A stretch of DNA of 64,000 bases from Rudaeicoccus suwonensis (GTDB taxonomy: Bacteria; Actinomycetota; Actinomycetes; Actinomycetales; Dermatophilaceae), in contig NZ_VIVQ01000003.1 of assembly GCF_007829035.1 (NCBI RefSeq), positions 124,001 through 188,000 on the forward strand, given 5' to 3'. The position numbers and the translations under genes were made by a program. The first letter of the stretch is position 1. Each line of letters begins with the position of its first letter. This document shows positions 1 through 8,932 of this stretch, piece after piece. The notes beneath the pieces were generated by a model. That model was not told where the DNA came from, searched no databases, and was given only the letters and a program-made list of their open reading frames with translations.

Positions 1-656
1 TGGGTACCTCGATCTACCACATCGGCTACCAGTTCCAGAACTGGGGACGATCGATGGAACTCGAGGTCCTCTCGGCGGCGATGTTCCACGCCCGCTCGCT
101 GGCGATCGAGCGGATGCGCAGTGAAGCCCACGCCCTCGGCGCAGACGGAGTCGTCGGTGTGAACCTGCGGATCCAGCGATATGCCTGGCAGCAGGGCGAA
201 TTGGAGTTCATGGCGGAAGGCACCGCCATACGTGCGCGGCAGCCCAATCCGGCGTACAAGCTGCGTGACGGCGGCCCGTTCACGAGTGACTTGTCGGGCC
301 AGGATTTCTACACCCTCGTGCGTGCAGGGCACTTCCCGCGGGCGTTCGTCTTCGGAGCCTGCGTCTATCACGTTGCGCACCAAGGACTTCGGCAGACTTT
401 GAAGATGGCGGGCCAGAACATGGAGATGCCGCAGTTCACCGAAGCGGCATACACCGCAAGGGAATTGGCGATGACTCGGATGGAGGACGAAGCCAACAAA
501 TTCGGTGCCGACGGCATCGTCGGGGTCACCACCGGGGTGAACGCCCATGTGTGGGGCGAGCATGCCTCGGAGTTCCTCGCTGTCGGCACCGGCGTGGTCA
601 GCTCCCCGGAGAGCGGGCTGCCGGAGCCCACGATGATCATGTCGCTGAACGTCTGA
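1..656 (+). CDS. YbjQ/heavy-metal-binding-domain protein, 5' end cut by window
   Basis: The reading frame is open from base 3, so the gene starts upstream of the window. Two copies of the same domain are visible: each has a helix ending in E-A-x-x-x-G-A-D-G-[VI]-V-G-V followed by a strand that ends in an A-x-G-T segment (GADGVVGV near base 140, GADGIVGV near base 505). This is the signature of the YbjQ (DUF74) fold, often labelled heavy-metal-binding domain; the true ligand is not established. The stop codon overlaps the start of the next gene (TGATG), so the two are probably translationally coupled. The family call is from pattern recognition of the GADG-VVGV core. Confidence 0.75.
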   Translation, partial: GTSIYHIGYQFQNWGRSMELEVLSAAMFHARSLAIERMRSEAHALGADGVVGVNLRIQRYAWQQGELEFMAEGTAIRARQPNPAYKLRDGGPFTSDLSGQDFYTLVRAGHFPRAFVFGACVYHVAHQGLRQTLKMAGQNMEMPQFTEAAYTARELAMTRMEDEANKFGADGIVGVTTGVNAHVWGEHASEFLAVGTGVVSSPESGLPEPTMIMSLNV

Positions 657-1180
657 TGGTCTTCGGTCGCGGGCGGCGTGAGCGCAACCTCATGCCGCCG
701 CCTCCGGAGTACGGGCCGTCGGTGCCGAAACCGTTCTCGGAGTTGATGACTCAGGGTCCGATGACGCCGTTGGAGCGGCTGGCTCGGCAGTCGCGAATCC
801 CTGACGAGGCGCGCACCCTCGTCGTCCAGATCGACACCGAAGCCACCCAGGCGGTGCAGTACATCGCTGCCCACGGCATCACCGGCCTGGAGGCCTTCGA
901 GGTCGAGCGCATCCGCGACGAACACGCGCCGGCATCGGTGCGGTCCTACCTCGATCTGCCGCCGGGCACCGCCGACACCGTGCCACTGCAAGACGGTCGC
1001 ACCGGCACTCAGTTGCTCATCGACGAGCTCGAGGTCTTGCTCAACGCCGTGCGCAAAGCAGTTGCAGCAGTGGGCGTTTCGGGTCAAGTCCAGGCAGTGG
1101 TCAATCACCGGTTCCTGGTCGACAAGTATGGCGACCGTGACCTGCGCCTCAGTCTCGACGAGCCGGACCAGCGCGACTGA
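656..1180 (+). CDS. Conserved hypothetical protein
   Basis: This 174-residue protein has an ATG that overlaps the stop of the YbjQ-domain gene by one base (TGATG). That is why I prefer it to the longer reading starting at 551. There is no signal peptide and no membrane segment. The N-terminus is basic (FGRGRRERN), followed by Pro-rich sequence and a mixed helical body ending in an acidic tail. I do not recognise the family. The coupling suggests that it works with the YbjQ-domain protein, but no function can be assigned. Confidence 0.6.
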   Translation: MVFGRGRRERNLMPPPPEYGPSVPKPFSELMTQGPMTPLERLARQSRIPDEARTLVVQIDTEATQAVQYIAAHGITGLEAFEVERIRDEHAPASVRSYLDLPPGTADTVPLQDGRTGTQLLIDELEVLLNAVRKAVAAVGVSGQVQAVVNHRFLVDKYGDRDLRLSLDEPDQRD

Positions 1181-1210
1181 CAGTTGCAACAACCTCGAAA
1201 GTGAGACGGC

Positions 1211-2038
1211 ATGTGCCGCTTGTTCGGACTCCACGCCGGTCGTCGGCGCGCCCATGCGACCTTCTGGTTGCTCGATGCGCCGGACTCGCTCGACGCGCAG
1301 TCGCACCGCAATCCCGACGGCACCGGCATCGGGACCTTCGACGCCGACGGTCGACCGCACGTCGACAAGCAGCCGCTGGCGGCTTTCGAGGACGCCGAAT
1401 TCGCCACGGAGGCAAAAGAACTGGAGTCCACGACCTTCGTCGCACACGTGCGCATCGCGACGACCGGTCGGCACACCGACGCGAACACCCATCCGTTCGA
1501 GATGGATCGGCGCATCTTCGCGCACAACGGCGCGATCGGCGGCTTGGACGTTCTCGAGAAGGAGCTCGGTGACGACCTGGCACGGGTGCACGGTGACACC
1601 GACTCGGAGCGCATCTTCGCTCTCATCACGCGAGAGACGCAGCGGGCCGACAGCGACGTACGGGCCGGTCTCGCGAGCGCATTCGAGTGGCTCGCAACCA
1701 ACGTGCCGGTGTTCGCCGTCAACATCGTGCTGACGACCCCGACGCAGCTGTATGCCGTGCGCTACCCCGACACGCACACGCTCTATGTCAGCGACCGTCG
1801 TCAGGCAGCCGAACCAGCACTGGATCACCGCAGCTCGACCTCCCGCGTCCACTCGACCGACCTCGGCAAGACGGCGTCCGTCGTGATCGCGAGCGAACCG
1901 CTCGACGACGGTGACTGGCAACTGCTGGGCTCAGGCGAACTGGTGGTCGTCGACCAGGATCTGAGCATCGACCGTAGCGTGCTGATCGACCACCTACCGG
2001 CCCATCGGCTGACGCCAGACCAGGTGAAGCACAGCTGA
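1211..2038 (+). CDS. Class II glutamine amidotransferase (YafJ/EgtC-like)
   Basis: The 275-residue product starts MCRLFG, so Cys2 becomes the N-terminal nucleophile of an Ntn hydrolase after Met removal. Other family landmarks are NPDGTGIG near residue 35, HVRIATTG near 80, THPF and FAHNGAI near 95-105, and DTDSER near 130. Members hydrolyse glutamine or a gamma-glutamyl amide. The close relative EgtC works in ergothioneine synthesis, but no other egt gene is present here, so the substrate is unknown. The 30-base gap after the preceding gene would allow co-transcription. Confidence 0.85.
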   Translation: MCRLFGLHAGRRRAHATFWLLDAPDSLDAQSHRNPDGTGIGTFDADGRPHVDKQPLAAFEDAEFATEAKELESTTFVAHVRIATTGRHTDANTHPFEMDRRIFAHNGAIGGLDVLEKELGDDLARVHGDTDSERIFALITRETQRADSDVRAGLASAFEWLATNVPVFAVNIVLTTPTQLYAVRYPDTHTLYVSDRRQAAEPALDHRSSTSRVHSTDLGKTASVVIASEPLDDGDWQLLGSGELVVVDQDLSIDRSVLIDHLPAHRLTPDQVKHS

Positions 2039-2090
2039 GCCCCATCGGCGCGGGTGATGGCCGGCGAGGCGCGGGCACGAGCGGGGAACG

Positions 2091-2882
2091 TCAGGACTGC
2101 TCGGCGGCTCGCTTCTTCGGCGGAAGCGGAACGAAAAGGCTTGTCCGTTCACGGTATTCGGAATATCCAGGCCGTTGTGACATGTGCCGTTCGAGCAACC
2201 GGGCGCCCGACCCGGCGACCAGCAACCACACCATGAGTGCCGACGACAGCACGGTCAGCGCGCCCGGCCACGCGGTCACAGCCACCAGGTAGATGCCGGT
2301 CCACACGCACGCGTCGCCGAAATAGTTCGGGTGCCGGGACCAGCCCCAGAGACCCTGATCCATCACTTGAGGTCGAGGGTCCATGCGTTTGTATGCCGCA
2401 AGCTGTCGGTCGGCGACCGCCTCGATGATGAGACCGCCGACGACGATTGCTGCTCCGACGACGGTCAGGATGATGCCGAGCCCGTGTGGGTCACTCGTCA
2501 CCGCGACCACCTGCAGCGGCAGCGAGATGAACCACTGCAGCACGCCTTGTGTGAGGAAGACGCGCACTGCCACGGCCGCGACCGAGCGCCCTTCCGCGAG
2601 CTTCACGTAGCGCGCGTCGTCGGCACCACCGCGACTGCGTTGGAAGATGTGCCAGCCCAGTCGGCAACCCCAGATCGTCACGAGCACAGCGAGCAGGGAA
2701 CGGCGACCGATGCCGCCCGAACCGAAACACAGTCCCACGATCGCGACGAGCGCGAACCCCGGTCCCCAGATCACATCGACGACCGACCAGCGGCCGACAC
2801 GGCGGGAGACTGCGAAGGTGACGACCTGCAGCACCGCCAGGACCACAGCGGACCCGACGGTGAGCCACAGGAAATCAGTCAC
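2091..2882 (-). CDS. DUF1295 membrane protein (steroid 5-alpha-reductase-like fold)
   Basis: A 263-residue polytopic membrane protein with about six hydrophobic segments and the family hallmark SRHPNYFGD near residue 195, as in DUF1295 and isoprenylcysteine methyltransferase-like proteins. I chose the GTG at 2882 because it overlaps the stop of the upstream fatty-acid methyltransferase by eight bases (GTGACTGA), which indicates translational coupling; a longer reading would run into that gene. It is the last gene of the lipid-modification operon. The M. tuberculosis counterpart by position is Rv0446c, which sits between sigK and ufaA1. The reaction is unknown; a role in altering the methylated or cyclopropanated lipid is inferred from context. 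Confidence 0.82.
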   Translation of the reverse strand: MTDFLWLTVGSAVVLAVLQVVTFAVSRRVGRWSVVDVIWGPGFALVAIVGLCFGSGGIGRRSLLAVLVTIWGCRLGWHIFQRSRGGADDARYVKLAEGRSVAAVAVRVFLTQGVLQWFISLPLQVVAVTSDPHGLGIILTVVGAAIVVGGLIIEAVADRQLAAYKRMDPRPQVMDQGLWGWSRHPNYFGDACVWTGIYLVAVTAWPGALTVLSSALMVWLLVAGSGARLLERHMSQRPGYSEYRERTSLFVPLPPKKRAAEQS

Positions 2883-4224
2883 GCGGGTCGCTCCACTCGC
2901 GTGGACGCACGGCCGGCAGGCCGGTCGGCGCACTCGGTCGCCGGACCGACAGGATCTGGTCGACGCCCATGCGGCCCTGTTCGAACGCGAGCAGGCCGCC
3001 CGCGAGATACAGCTCCCACACCCGCACGACCTCGTCGCCCACGAGGGCGGTCAACTCGTCACGGTGTGCGTCGAAGCGCGCCTGCCAGCCGCGCACCGTC
3101 CAGACGTAGTGCTCTCGCATGGCGTGCACATCACGCACCTCGAGACCGGCGTCCTCCAGCAATGCGACCGTGTCACCGACAGGACGCATTGTCATGTCGG
3201 GCGCGATGAAGGCCTCGATGAACGGGCCGCCACCGGGATGCCGTCCACGTCTGCTCATCTGCTGGATCAGCACGCGCGCGCCGGGGGCTGCCGAGCGATA
3301 CAACGTGGCGGTGTAGTCGGGGTAGCCCTTGTCGCCGGCATGTTCGCCCATCTCGAGGGAGGCGACGGCGTCATACGTGCCACGCACGTCGCGGTAGTCG
3401 CACAACTCGATGGTGACCAGGTCCTCGAGGCCCCGGTCGCGAATCCGCTTGTCGATGAACGCCTTTTGCTCGGCGGCGATCGTGACACCCGTGACCTTGG
3501 CGCCATAGTGCTGCGCGGCGTGCAGCGACAGTGAGCCCCAGCCGCAGCCGACGTCGAGCATGGTCATGCCCGGGCGCTCGTGCAGGCCGATCTTGCGGCA
3601 GACCAGGTCGAGCTTGTCGCGCTGTGCGTGTTCGAGTGAATAGTCAGCATTCTCAACGCCATCCAATGGCGAACCAGTGACGTAGGCGCTCGAATACGCC
3701 ATGTTCGCGTCGAGGATCAGCTCGTAGAAGTCGTTCGACAGGTCGTAGTGGTGATGAATCACCTCCCGGTCTCGACCCTTGGAGTGCAGCCGTCCCGAGA
3801 CGGCGATCTGGGTCTTCGGCGGCTTCGGACGGCGGCCGAATGCACCGTGCCGTCGTGCGACCTGCACCAGACCGAGTACTGCCCGAGGGTCACTCAGCCG
3901 CATCGTGAGACCGCGTTCGGCGACAACCGCCCACGCGTGCCGCAGTGCATCCGCCACCGACCCCTCGATGTCGATCTCACCGGTGACGTACGCCTGCGCA
4001 GCCCCGAGTTCGCCCGGATACCAAAGCAATCGGCGCAGCGCGTTGGGGGAGTTGAGGCGAACCTGCGGCGCATCGAGCGGACCGGCGGTGCTGCCGTCCC
4101 ACGCGGTCAGATGCACTGGCAGGTCACCGATGAAGGGGACGAGCGCGTCGGCGAGATCGCCGGCGACCCCGGATGTCGGTGCCGTCGTGACTGGCCGGTG
4201 GCGCTCGGCGATGTCCTGGGTCAT
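2875..4224 (-). CDS. Cyclopropane-fatty-acid/methyl-fatty-acid synthase, second copy
   Basis: The 449-residue protein belongs to the CmaS/Cfa family of SAM-dependent methyltransferases acting on unsaturated acyl chains of phospholipids. The SAM-binding motif MLDVGCGWGSLSLHAA is near residue 225, preceded by the family segment HYDLSNDFYELILD and followed by SLEMGEHAG. The ATG at 4224 overlaps the upstream stop (ATGA). With its neighbour it forms a tandem pair of paralogues that differ in sequence, so they may methylate different substrates or positions. The local gene set matches the ufaA1 region of mycobacteria, and that enzyme has been linked to 10-methylated fatty acids. The exact product is not deducible from sequence. 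Confidence 0.88.
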   Translation of the reverse strand: MTQDIAERHRPVTTAPTSGVAGDLADALVPFIGDLPVHLTAWDGSTAGPLDAPQVRLNSPNALRRLLWYPGELGAAQAYVTGEIDIEGSVADALRHAWAVVAERGLTMRLSDPRAVLGLVQVARRHGAFGRRPKPPKTQIAVSGRLHSKGRDREVIHHHYDLSNDFYELILDANMAYSSAYVTGSPLDGVENADYSLEHAQRDKLDLVCRKIGLHERPGMTMLDVGCGWGSLSLHAAQHYGAKVTGVTIAAEQKAFIDKRIRDRGLEDLVTIELCDYRDVRGTYDAVASLEMGEHAGDKGYPDYTATLYRSAAPGARVLIQQMSRRGRHPGGGPFIEAFIAPDMTMRPVGDTVALLEDAGLEVRDVHAMREHYVWTVRGWQARFDAHRDELTALVGDEVVRVWELYLAGGLLAFEQGRMGVDQILSVRRPSAPTGLPAVRPREWSDPRD

Positions 4225-5483
4225 GCCGCCATCCCGTTGTTGACGAAGGTGAGTTGATGCACGTTGAGATAGCCGGACGTGAAGCCGCCCTGTGAATAGC
4301 GCAGGTAGAAGTGCCACATCCGGCGGAAGGTCTCGTCGAAACCGAGCCGATCCAATTGCGTTGTATGCCGATCGAATTCGTTGGCCCAGGCGTCGAGAGT
4401 GCGTGCATAGCTGTCGCCCATGGCCAAGTCGTCGATGAGTTCGAGACCGACGCGCGCGGCACTGGTGCGCAGCATCTCGATCGAGGGCAGCGCCCCACCG
4501 GGGAAGATGTACTTGTGGATCCAGGTGTACTCGTTGCGGGTTGCCTGGACGCGGTGGTGCGACATGGTGATGGCCTGTATGGCGGCGCGCCCGCCGGACT
4601 TCAGTGATCGTGCGATGCGCTCGAAGTAGGCGTCGAGGAACTCGAGCCCGACGGCCTCGATCATCTCCACGGAGACCACGGCGTCATACCTGCCGTCGAC
4701 GTCGCGGTAGTCGCAAATCCGCACGCGAGCCTTGTCGGCGACACCTTCGTGCGCCAGCAGTTTGTTCGCCCACTTTTCCTGCTGTGAAGACAGGGTGACG
4801 CTGTCGACGGTGGCGCCACGCCGTGCAGCGCGAAGTGCCAAACTGCCCCAGCCAGAACCGATTTCGAGGACCGAAGTGCCGGCGCTGGCCTCCGCCTGAT
4901 AGAGCAGACGATCGATCTTGCGCTCCTGGGCGCTGACCAGTGACTCGTCGTCGTCGGCATACAACGCCGACGAGTAGGTCATGGTGGGGTCGAGGAAGGT
5001 CGAGAACATGTCGTTGGAAAGGTCGTAGTGACGCTCGACGTTGGTGCGGGAGTTCTCCGGCTGCGGGCGGTCACTGCGCGGTGCGGCGCTGCCGTAGGTC
5101 GCGCGCAGTCTGCGCAGGGGGCGGGGCACGAGTTCTTCGACATGGGTGGCGAATTCGGTGATGAGTGCCGCTAGGTCATCGCAGTCCCAGTCACCCGCTT
5201 GGTAAGCCTCACCGAAGCCGATGAGGCCGTCGGTGCCGATGCGACGCAGCAGCGACTCGGGCGAATGTACGCGCATCAGTGGAGCTTCGTCACTGTTCCC
5301 GGCACCGAGGATGCTGCCGTCGGGCATCATGACGCGGATCGACATTCGGGACACGGCATACCGGAAGATTCGGCCGGCGACGATGCTGCCGATCCGTGCC
5401 CGGGCGCCGTGCGGCACGTGAGCGACATCTGGCCAGCGAACCGGGTCGATGGTGAGCCGTGGTTGTGGGGTTGCGGTGGTCAT
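4221..5483 (-). CDS. Cyclopropane-fatty-acid/methyl-fatty-acid synthase, first copy (UfaA1-like)
   Basis: 420 residues with the Cfa family landmarks HYDLSNDMFSTFLDPT near residue 150, the SAM motif VLEIGSGWGSLALRAA near 205, and VVSVEMIEAVG near 270. The ATG at 5483 shares one base with the stop of the DUF1365 gene (TGATG) and has a strong AGGAGG-type ribosome site inside that gene's end. The enzyme should add a one-carbon unit from SAM across a double bond of a membrane lipid acyl chain. An FAD-dependent oxidoreductase and DUF1365 directly upstream repeat the mycobacterial order Rv0449c-Rv0448c-ufaA1, so this copy is the likelier UfaA1 counterpart. Confidence 0.9.
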   Translation of the reverse strand: MTTATPQPRLTIDPVRWPDVAHVPHGARARIGSIVAGRIFRYAVSRMSIRVMMPDGSILGAGNSDEAPLMRVHSPESLLRRIGTDGLIGFGEAYQAGDWDCDDLAALITEFATHVEELVPRPLRRLRATYGSAAPRSDRPQPENSRTNVERHYDLSNDMFSTFLDPTMTYSSALYADDDESLVSAQERKIDRLLYQAEASAGTSVLEIGSGWGSLALRAARRGATVDSVTLSSQQEKWANKLLAHEGVADKARVRICDYRDVDGRYDAVVSVEMIEAVGLEFLDAYFERIARSLKSGGRAAIQAITMSHHRVQATRNEYTWIHKYIFPGGALPSIEMLRTSAARVGLELIDDLAMGDSYARTLDAWANEFDRHTTQLDRLGFDETFRRMWHFYLRYSQGGFTSGYLNVHQLTFVNNGMAA

Positions 5484-6211
5484 CACGCCTCCTGAGGGTC
5501 TGATGAAGGACGGGGTTGCACTGGAAGGCGGCGGGCCCACAGGCGCACGCCCTGCCAATGGATGCGGGCTGTGACGAGTTGCGCAGCGACGGGAGCATGA
5601 ATTCCGAAACGTAGTCGTTCCAGGGGAGTTCGTGGTCTGTGCCCCTGCCATCTGGCAACGAACGGCCGCTCGCCGTCACGATGCAGGGTGATCGTCACAT
5701 CGAAGCCGTCGCGCTGCGGCGGTGCGAGCACGAGGGTGTAGGAGCCACTGACGTCGTTGAACGGCGAGACGTAGAACTGCTTTTCGGTGGTGGCGACATC
5801 GCGCCGATCGGTCCGGAGCAGGTAACAGTGCCGCCCGCCGTAGGTGTTGCGCACCTCGGCGATCACGACCGGCGGTTCGCCTGCAGGAGCGCACCAGTAG
5901 ACCGAGAGCGGGTCGAAGGCGTAACCGGAGGTGCATGCGCCGGTGAGCACCTGGATGCCGGCGCCGGAAAGATCGACACCTTCGCCCGCCGCGAAGTCGA
6001 TGACATTCTGTCGCCACGTCTTCGTCGGATCGCCCAGGTGGTCCTTGGCGCGGAATCGCACGAATGGCGTTCGCCACCAAAGGCGTTTGCCGCCAGCCTG
6101 ATCGGTTGACAAGTCGACCAGCCACGCGCACGAGTGATACGTGAAGTCGTTGCGCAGCGGCGAGGTGCGAGTGTGCCGCACTCTCGCTAGGTAGCCGTCG
6201 GCCTTCACCAC
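5483..6211 (-). CDS. DUF1365 domain protein
   Basis: A 242-residue protein of the DUF1365 family, recognisable by NDFTYHSCAWLVD near residue 20, the GYAFDPLSVYWC segment near 115 and EKQFYVSPF near 150. The start is GTG at 6211 or the adjacent GTG at 6208; either overlaps the end of the FAD oxidoreductase gene. DUF1365 proteins are found beside Cfa-type methyltransferases in many phyla (Rv0448c in M. tuberculosis), and an auxiliary role in lipid modification is assumed, but the activity is unknown. The FYVSPF segment has been noted as family-specific, not as a known catalytic motif. Confidence 0.88.
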   Translation of the reverse strand: MVKADGYLARVRHTRTSPLRNDFTYHSCAWLVDLSTDQAGGKRLWWRTPFVRFRAKDHLGDPTKTWRQNVIDFAAGEGVDLSGAGIQVLTGACTSGYAFDPLSVYWCAPAGEPPVVIAEVRNTYGGRHCYLLRTDRRDVATTEKQFYVSPFNDVSGSYTLVLAPPQRDGFDVTITLHRDGERPFVARWQGHRPRTPLERLRFGIHAPVAAQLVTARIHWQGVRLWARRLPVQPRPSSDPQEA

Positions 6212-7470
6212 GCGCCGCCGAGCGCCTGGGCCGCCTTCAGCCCCGACAGTGCGCCGTCCTCATGGAAACCCCAGCCGTGGTAGGCGCCCGCAAAGGCGAG
6301 CCTTGGCTGGTTGAGCTCGGACAGGCGGCGCTGCGCGGCAATGAACGGCGCGTCATACAAAGGGTGTTCATAGTTCATCGTGGCGACCACCTGAGACTGG
6401 TCGACGCGGTGGCGCCCGCCGAGCGTCACCAGGAACCGCTGCCCCTGCGGGTCGGGCAGGCGCATCAACCGGGTCAGGTCATAGCTCACCAGGACGCTGT
6501 CCTGCTGGGTCTGCGGCAGCAGGTAGTTCCACGAGGCGCGCGCCCGCACCGCGCTCGGCAGCACCGTCGTGTCCGTGTGCAACTGTGCCTCGTTGGCGGA
6601 ATACCGCATGCTTCCGAGGATTTCGGTGGCAGTTGCGGATGGCTCGGCGAGCATGCCGAGCGCTACGGAGGGGTGTGTCGCGATGACCACGGCGTCGAAT
6701 TCGGCAGTGTCGTCATCGGTCGCCACAGCGACGCGGTCGGTGAACGTCCGCACGCTGCGAACAGCCGCGTTGCAGTGCAGATGGATCGCGGGCGCTGCGA
6801 GAACGGCTTCGACATACGTGCGCGAACCGCCTGTCACCGTGCGCCACGTCGGTGAACCGGTGACAGTGAGCATCCCGTGGTGCTGCAGGAAGGTCAGCAG
6901 GCTGCGTGCGGGATAACCCATCGCATCACGCGGATCGCAGGACCAGACGGCGGCCACCAGAGGCCGCGCGAAGTGCTCGAGGAAGTCGGCGGAGAAGCCG
7001 CGGTCGTCGAGCCAGTCCCCGATGCTGGTCAGCGTGCCGTCGTCGGCGCTGTCGAGCAGAGCAGTCGCTTCGCGGTGGAACCGGCGGACCTGCAGCAACA
7101 TCTTGACGAACTGCGGCCGGACGCTGGTGCGTGGATCCGCGAAGATGCCGGCGGCCCCCTGACCGCCGGCATACTGCCACCCGGTGCGCTCGGAGCGCAC
7201 CGACATACTCATGTCGGTCGGCTGGGTCGGGATGTGCAACTCCCGAAACAGTCGCTGCAGCGTCGGGTACGTCCGGTCGTTGTGCACGATGAATCCGGAA
7301 TCGATCGCGACCTTGTTGCCATCGACCTGGATGACGTCGTGGGTGTGCGCATGACCGCCCGGGCGGCCGGCGGCCTCGAAGACCGTGACGGCGGCGCTAC
7401 GCGCAAGGACGTGTGCGGCGACCAACCCGGCGACGCCACTGCCGATCACGGCGACCCGTTCGAACTGCAC
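6205..7470 (-). CDS. FAD-dependent oxidoreductase (NAD/FAD amine-oxidase type)
   Basis: 421 residues beginning with a Rossmann FAD-binding motif (AVIGSGVAGLVAA, residues 8-20), then FEAAGRPGGHAHT and a C-terminal FAD contact FAGAYHGWGFHEDG. This is the phytoene-desaturase/amine-oxidase superfamily and the positional counterpart of Rv0449c in the mycobacterial sigK locus. It probably oxidises or reduces a lipid intermediate for the adjacent methyltransferases, an inference from conserved co-occurrence. It has its own SigK-type promoter in the 77-base gap after the anti-sigma gene, so the lipid operon from here to 2091 can be expressed separately from sigK. Confidence 0.9.
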   Translation of the reverse strand: MQFERVAVIGSGVAGLVAAHVLARSAAVTVFEAAGRPGGHAHTHDVIQVDGNKVAIDSGFIVHNDRTYPTLQRLFRELHIPTQPTDMSMSVRSERTGWQYAGGQGAAGIFADPRTSVRPQFVKMLLQVRRFHREATALLDSADDGTLTSIGDWLDDRGFSADFLEHFARPLVAAVWSCDPRDAMGYPARSLLTFLQHHGMLTVTGSPTWRTVTGGSRTYVEAVLAAPAIHLHCNAAVRSVRTFTDRVAVATDDDTAEFDAVVIATHPSVALGMLAEPSATATEILGSMRYSANEAQLHTDTTVLPSAVRARASWNYLLPQTQQDSVLVSYDLTRLMRLPDPQGQRFLVTLGGRHRVDQSQVVATMNYEHPLYDAPFIAAQRRLSELNQPRLAFAGAYHGWGFHEDGALSGLKAAQALGGAW

Positions 7471-7511
7471 CTTCGCGATCCCTTCGCTGGTAACTCGTTA
7501 TGCCGAAAGGA

Positions 7512-7538
7512 GTTCGTCGCCGCCGACCGAACGGATGG
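7512..7538 (-). promoter_or_regulatory. Predicted SigK-type promoter of the FAD oxidoreductase/Cfa operon
   Basis: Read on the minus strand there is a CCATCC box at 7538-7533, a 15-base spacer and an ACGAAC box at 7517-7512. The -35 box is identical to the one published for mycobacterial SigK (CCATCC with CCGAAT), and the spacer equals that of the two other copies in this locus. A transcript would start near 7505, about 35 bases before the ATG. The -10 box is the weakest of the three. Confidence 0.65.
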
Positions 7539-7547
7539 GTCCTGTGT

Positions 7548-8294
7548 TCAGCTCAACATCACAGTCGCAATGGGTGCTGTGGTGGGCCGGACAGAACCGC
7601 CCGCAGGCTCCATCGTGATCGCGGCTCCGTGGCTCGTCGCAAGCTTTCCCTTCATCAGCGTCTCGTGGCCCGGGGTCACGAACCCGGCGCTGACGGGACC
7701 GTCGGACGTCAGCATCCATGCCTGGTATACCCAACCGCGGGGGGCTGCCGAAACGCCTTCAAGGGTGATCAAGGCCTTACCCAGCTTGCTCGAGGCCGTG
7801 AGAATCATGGTGCCGGAGCGGGCTTTGGCGGAGAGCACCTGCTTGTCCGAGGCATTCTCGACCTGTTGCACGGCGCTGGCGGTCGTCTGATGCGAGTGCC
7901 CGCTGACCTGTCGCACGACCGCGCCACCACCCACGAGAAGCACCACCGCAGCCGCAGCGGCCGTCAGAACACGCCATCGGCGAGGGACCTTGCCGGCGCG
8001 TCGCCGGGCCAACTCGTCGATGGGTGCGTCGGATGACTTGCCCGACGATGCGACCGACGCTGGAGCGGCGTCTTGAGACGTGACTGCGATCTGGGCCAAC
8101 AGGTTCGCGCGCAGCGAAGGTGGCGGGGCGACAGGAGGAGCGGTGCCGGCGAGCGTCGCCCCGATCTCGGCGAAGGCCGCGACGTCCTCACGACATTCGG
8201 CGCAGGTTGCCAGGTGCTCGGTGGCGGCGAGGTGATCGGCCTTGCTCAAACCGTCCATGACGTAGTCCACTGCGTCGATGTGTGCGTCGTTCAT
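7548..8294 (-). CDS. rskA: Anti-sigma-K factor RskA-like, membrane-anchored
   Basis: The 248-residue protein has an N-terminal cytoplasmic zinc-type anti-sigma domain with H27-x3-C31-x2-C34 (HLATCAEC), a basic stretch and one membrane segment at about 107-127. Its exported C-terminal domain contains the GKALITLEGV and GWVYQAWM pattern of the RskA family. It would sequester the sigma factor encoded just upstream and release it after regulated proteolysis. Its ATG overlaps the sigma stop (ATGA), which fixes their stoichiometry. In mycobacteria RskA controls the genes for MPT70/MPT83, and here too a fasciclin gene lies in the same unit. Confidence 0.88.
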   Translation of the reverse strand: MNDAHIDAVDYVMDGLSKADHLAATEHLATCAECREDVAAFAEIGATLAGTAPPVAPPPSLRANLLAQIAVTSQDAAPASVASSGKSSDAPIDELARRRAGKVPRRWRVLTAAAAAVVLLVGGGAVVRQVSGHSHQTTASAVQQVENASDKQVLSAKARSGTMILTASSKLGKALITLEGVSAAPRGWVYQAWMLTSDGPVSAGFVTPGHETLMKGKLATSHGAAITMEPAGGSVRPTTAPIATVMLS

Positions 8295-8926
8295 CGCTCT
8301 CCTCCTAACTCGCGTCGCATCTTCATGAGTCCGTCTCTGATTCTGGATTTAGCTGTGCCGAGGGCGATTCCGAGCCGGTCGGCGACCTCGACGTGTGAAA
8401 GCCCACCGAAGTAGGCCAGTTCGACCGCCTCGCGTTGTATGTCGGAGAGCGTGCTTACGGCGGCGCGCACTCGCTCGGCGCGCAACCGATCGTCGACCTC
8501 GGCTGCGGTGGTGTCGTACTCGGGAGCGGTCTGCGCAGCTTCGTAGGCCTCGTCCCGTCGATGTGCCGCACTCACCGAGCGAACGCGGTCCACCGCTCTG
8601 CGGTGGGCAATGGTGAACAGCCACGACAGCGCCGACCCGCGCATGGGATCGAACGCGGGGCCGGTGCGCCATACCTCGAGGAAGACCTCCTGCGTGACTT
8701 CTTCGGCGATCGCGCGGTCGACCACGATGCGGCAGACCAGTCCGTGCACCCGGGCGCTCGTGGCGTCATACAGCTGGGTGAACGCGGACTGGCTGCCATG
8801 GCCGACCTGGACCAGCAGGTCGGCCATCGGAAGCGTGTCGGCGGTGCTCACATGCCCCATTGTTGCCTGTGGGGTCATGTTGCGTGTGGCTGCACCACTT
8901 GGTGACAGCGTGAGCACCGCCGACAC
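8291..8926 (-). CDS. sigK: ECF RNA polymerase sigma factor, SigK type
   Basis: Up to 211 residues. Region 2 has the typical TQEVFLEVWR and RGSALSWLFTIAHRRAVDRVR segments; region 4 has LSDIQREAVELAYFGGLSHVEVADRL and ends near KSRIRDGLMKMR. These segments match SigK of mycobacteria closely, from my memory of that protein. The start is uncertain: GTG at 8926, seven bases after the fasciclin stop, gives a long N-terminus; ATG at 8860 or GTG at 8851 would give the usual SigK length. No promoter is seen directly upstream, so it is probably read from the SigK-type promoter of the fasciclin gene, which would make it self-activating. Confidence 0.88.
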   Translation of the reverse strand: MSAVLTLSPSGAATRNMTPQATMGHVSTADTLPMADLLVQVGHGSQSAFTQLYDATSARVHGLVCRIVVDRAIAEEVTQEVFLEVWRTGPAFDPMRGSALSWLFTIAHRRAVDRVRSVSAAHRRDEAYEAAQTAPEYDTTAAEVDDRLRAERVRAAVSTLSDIQREAVELAYFGGLSHVEVADRLGIALGTAKSRIRDGLMKMRRELGGER

Positions 8927-8932
8927 GTCAGA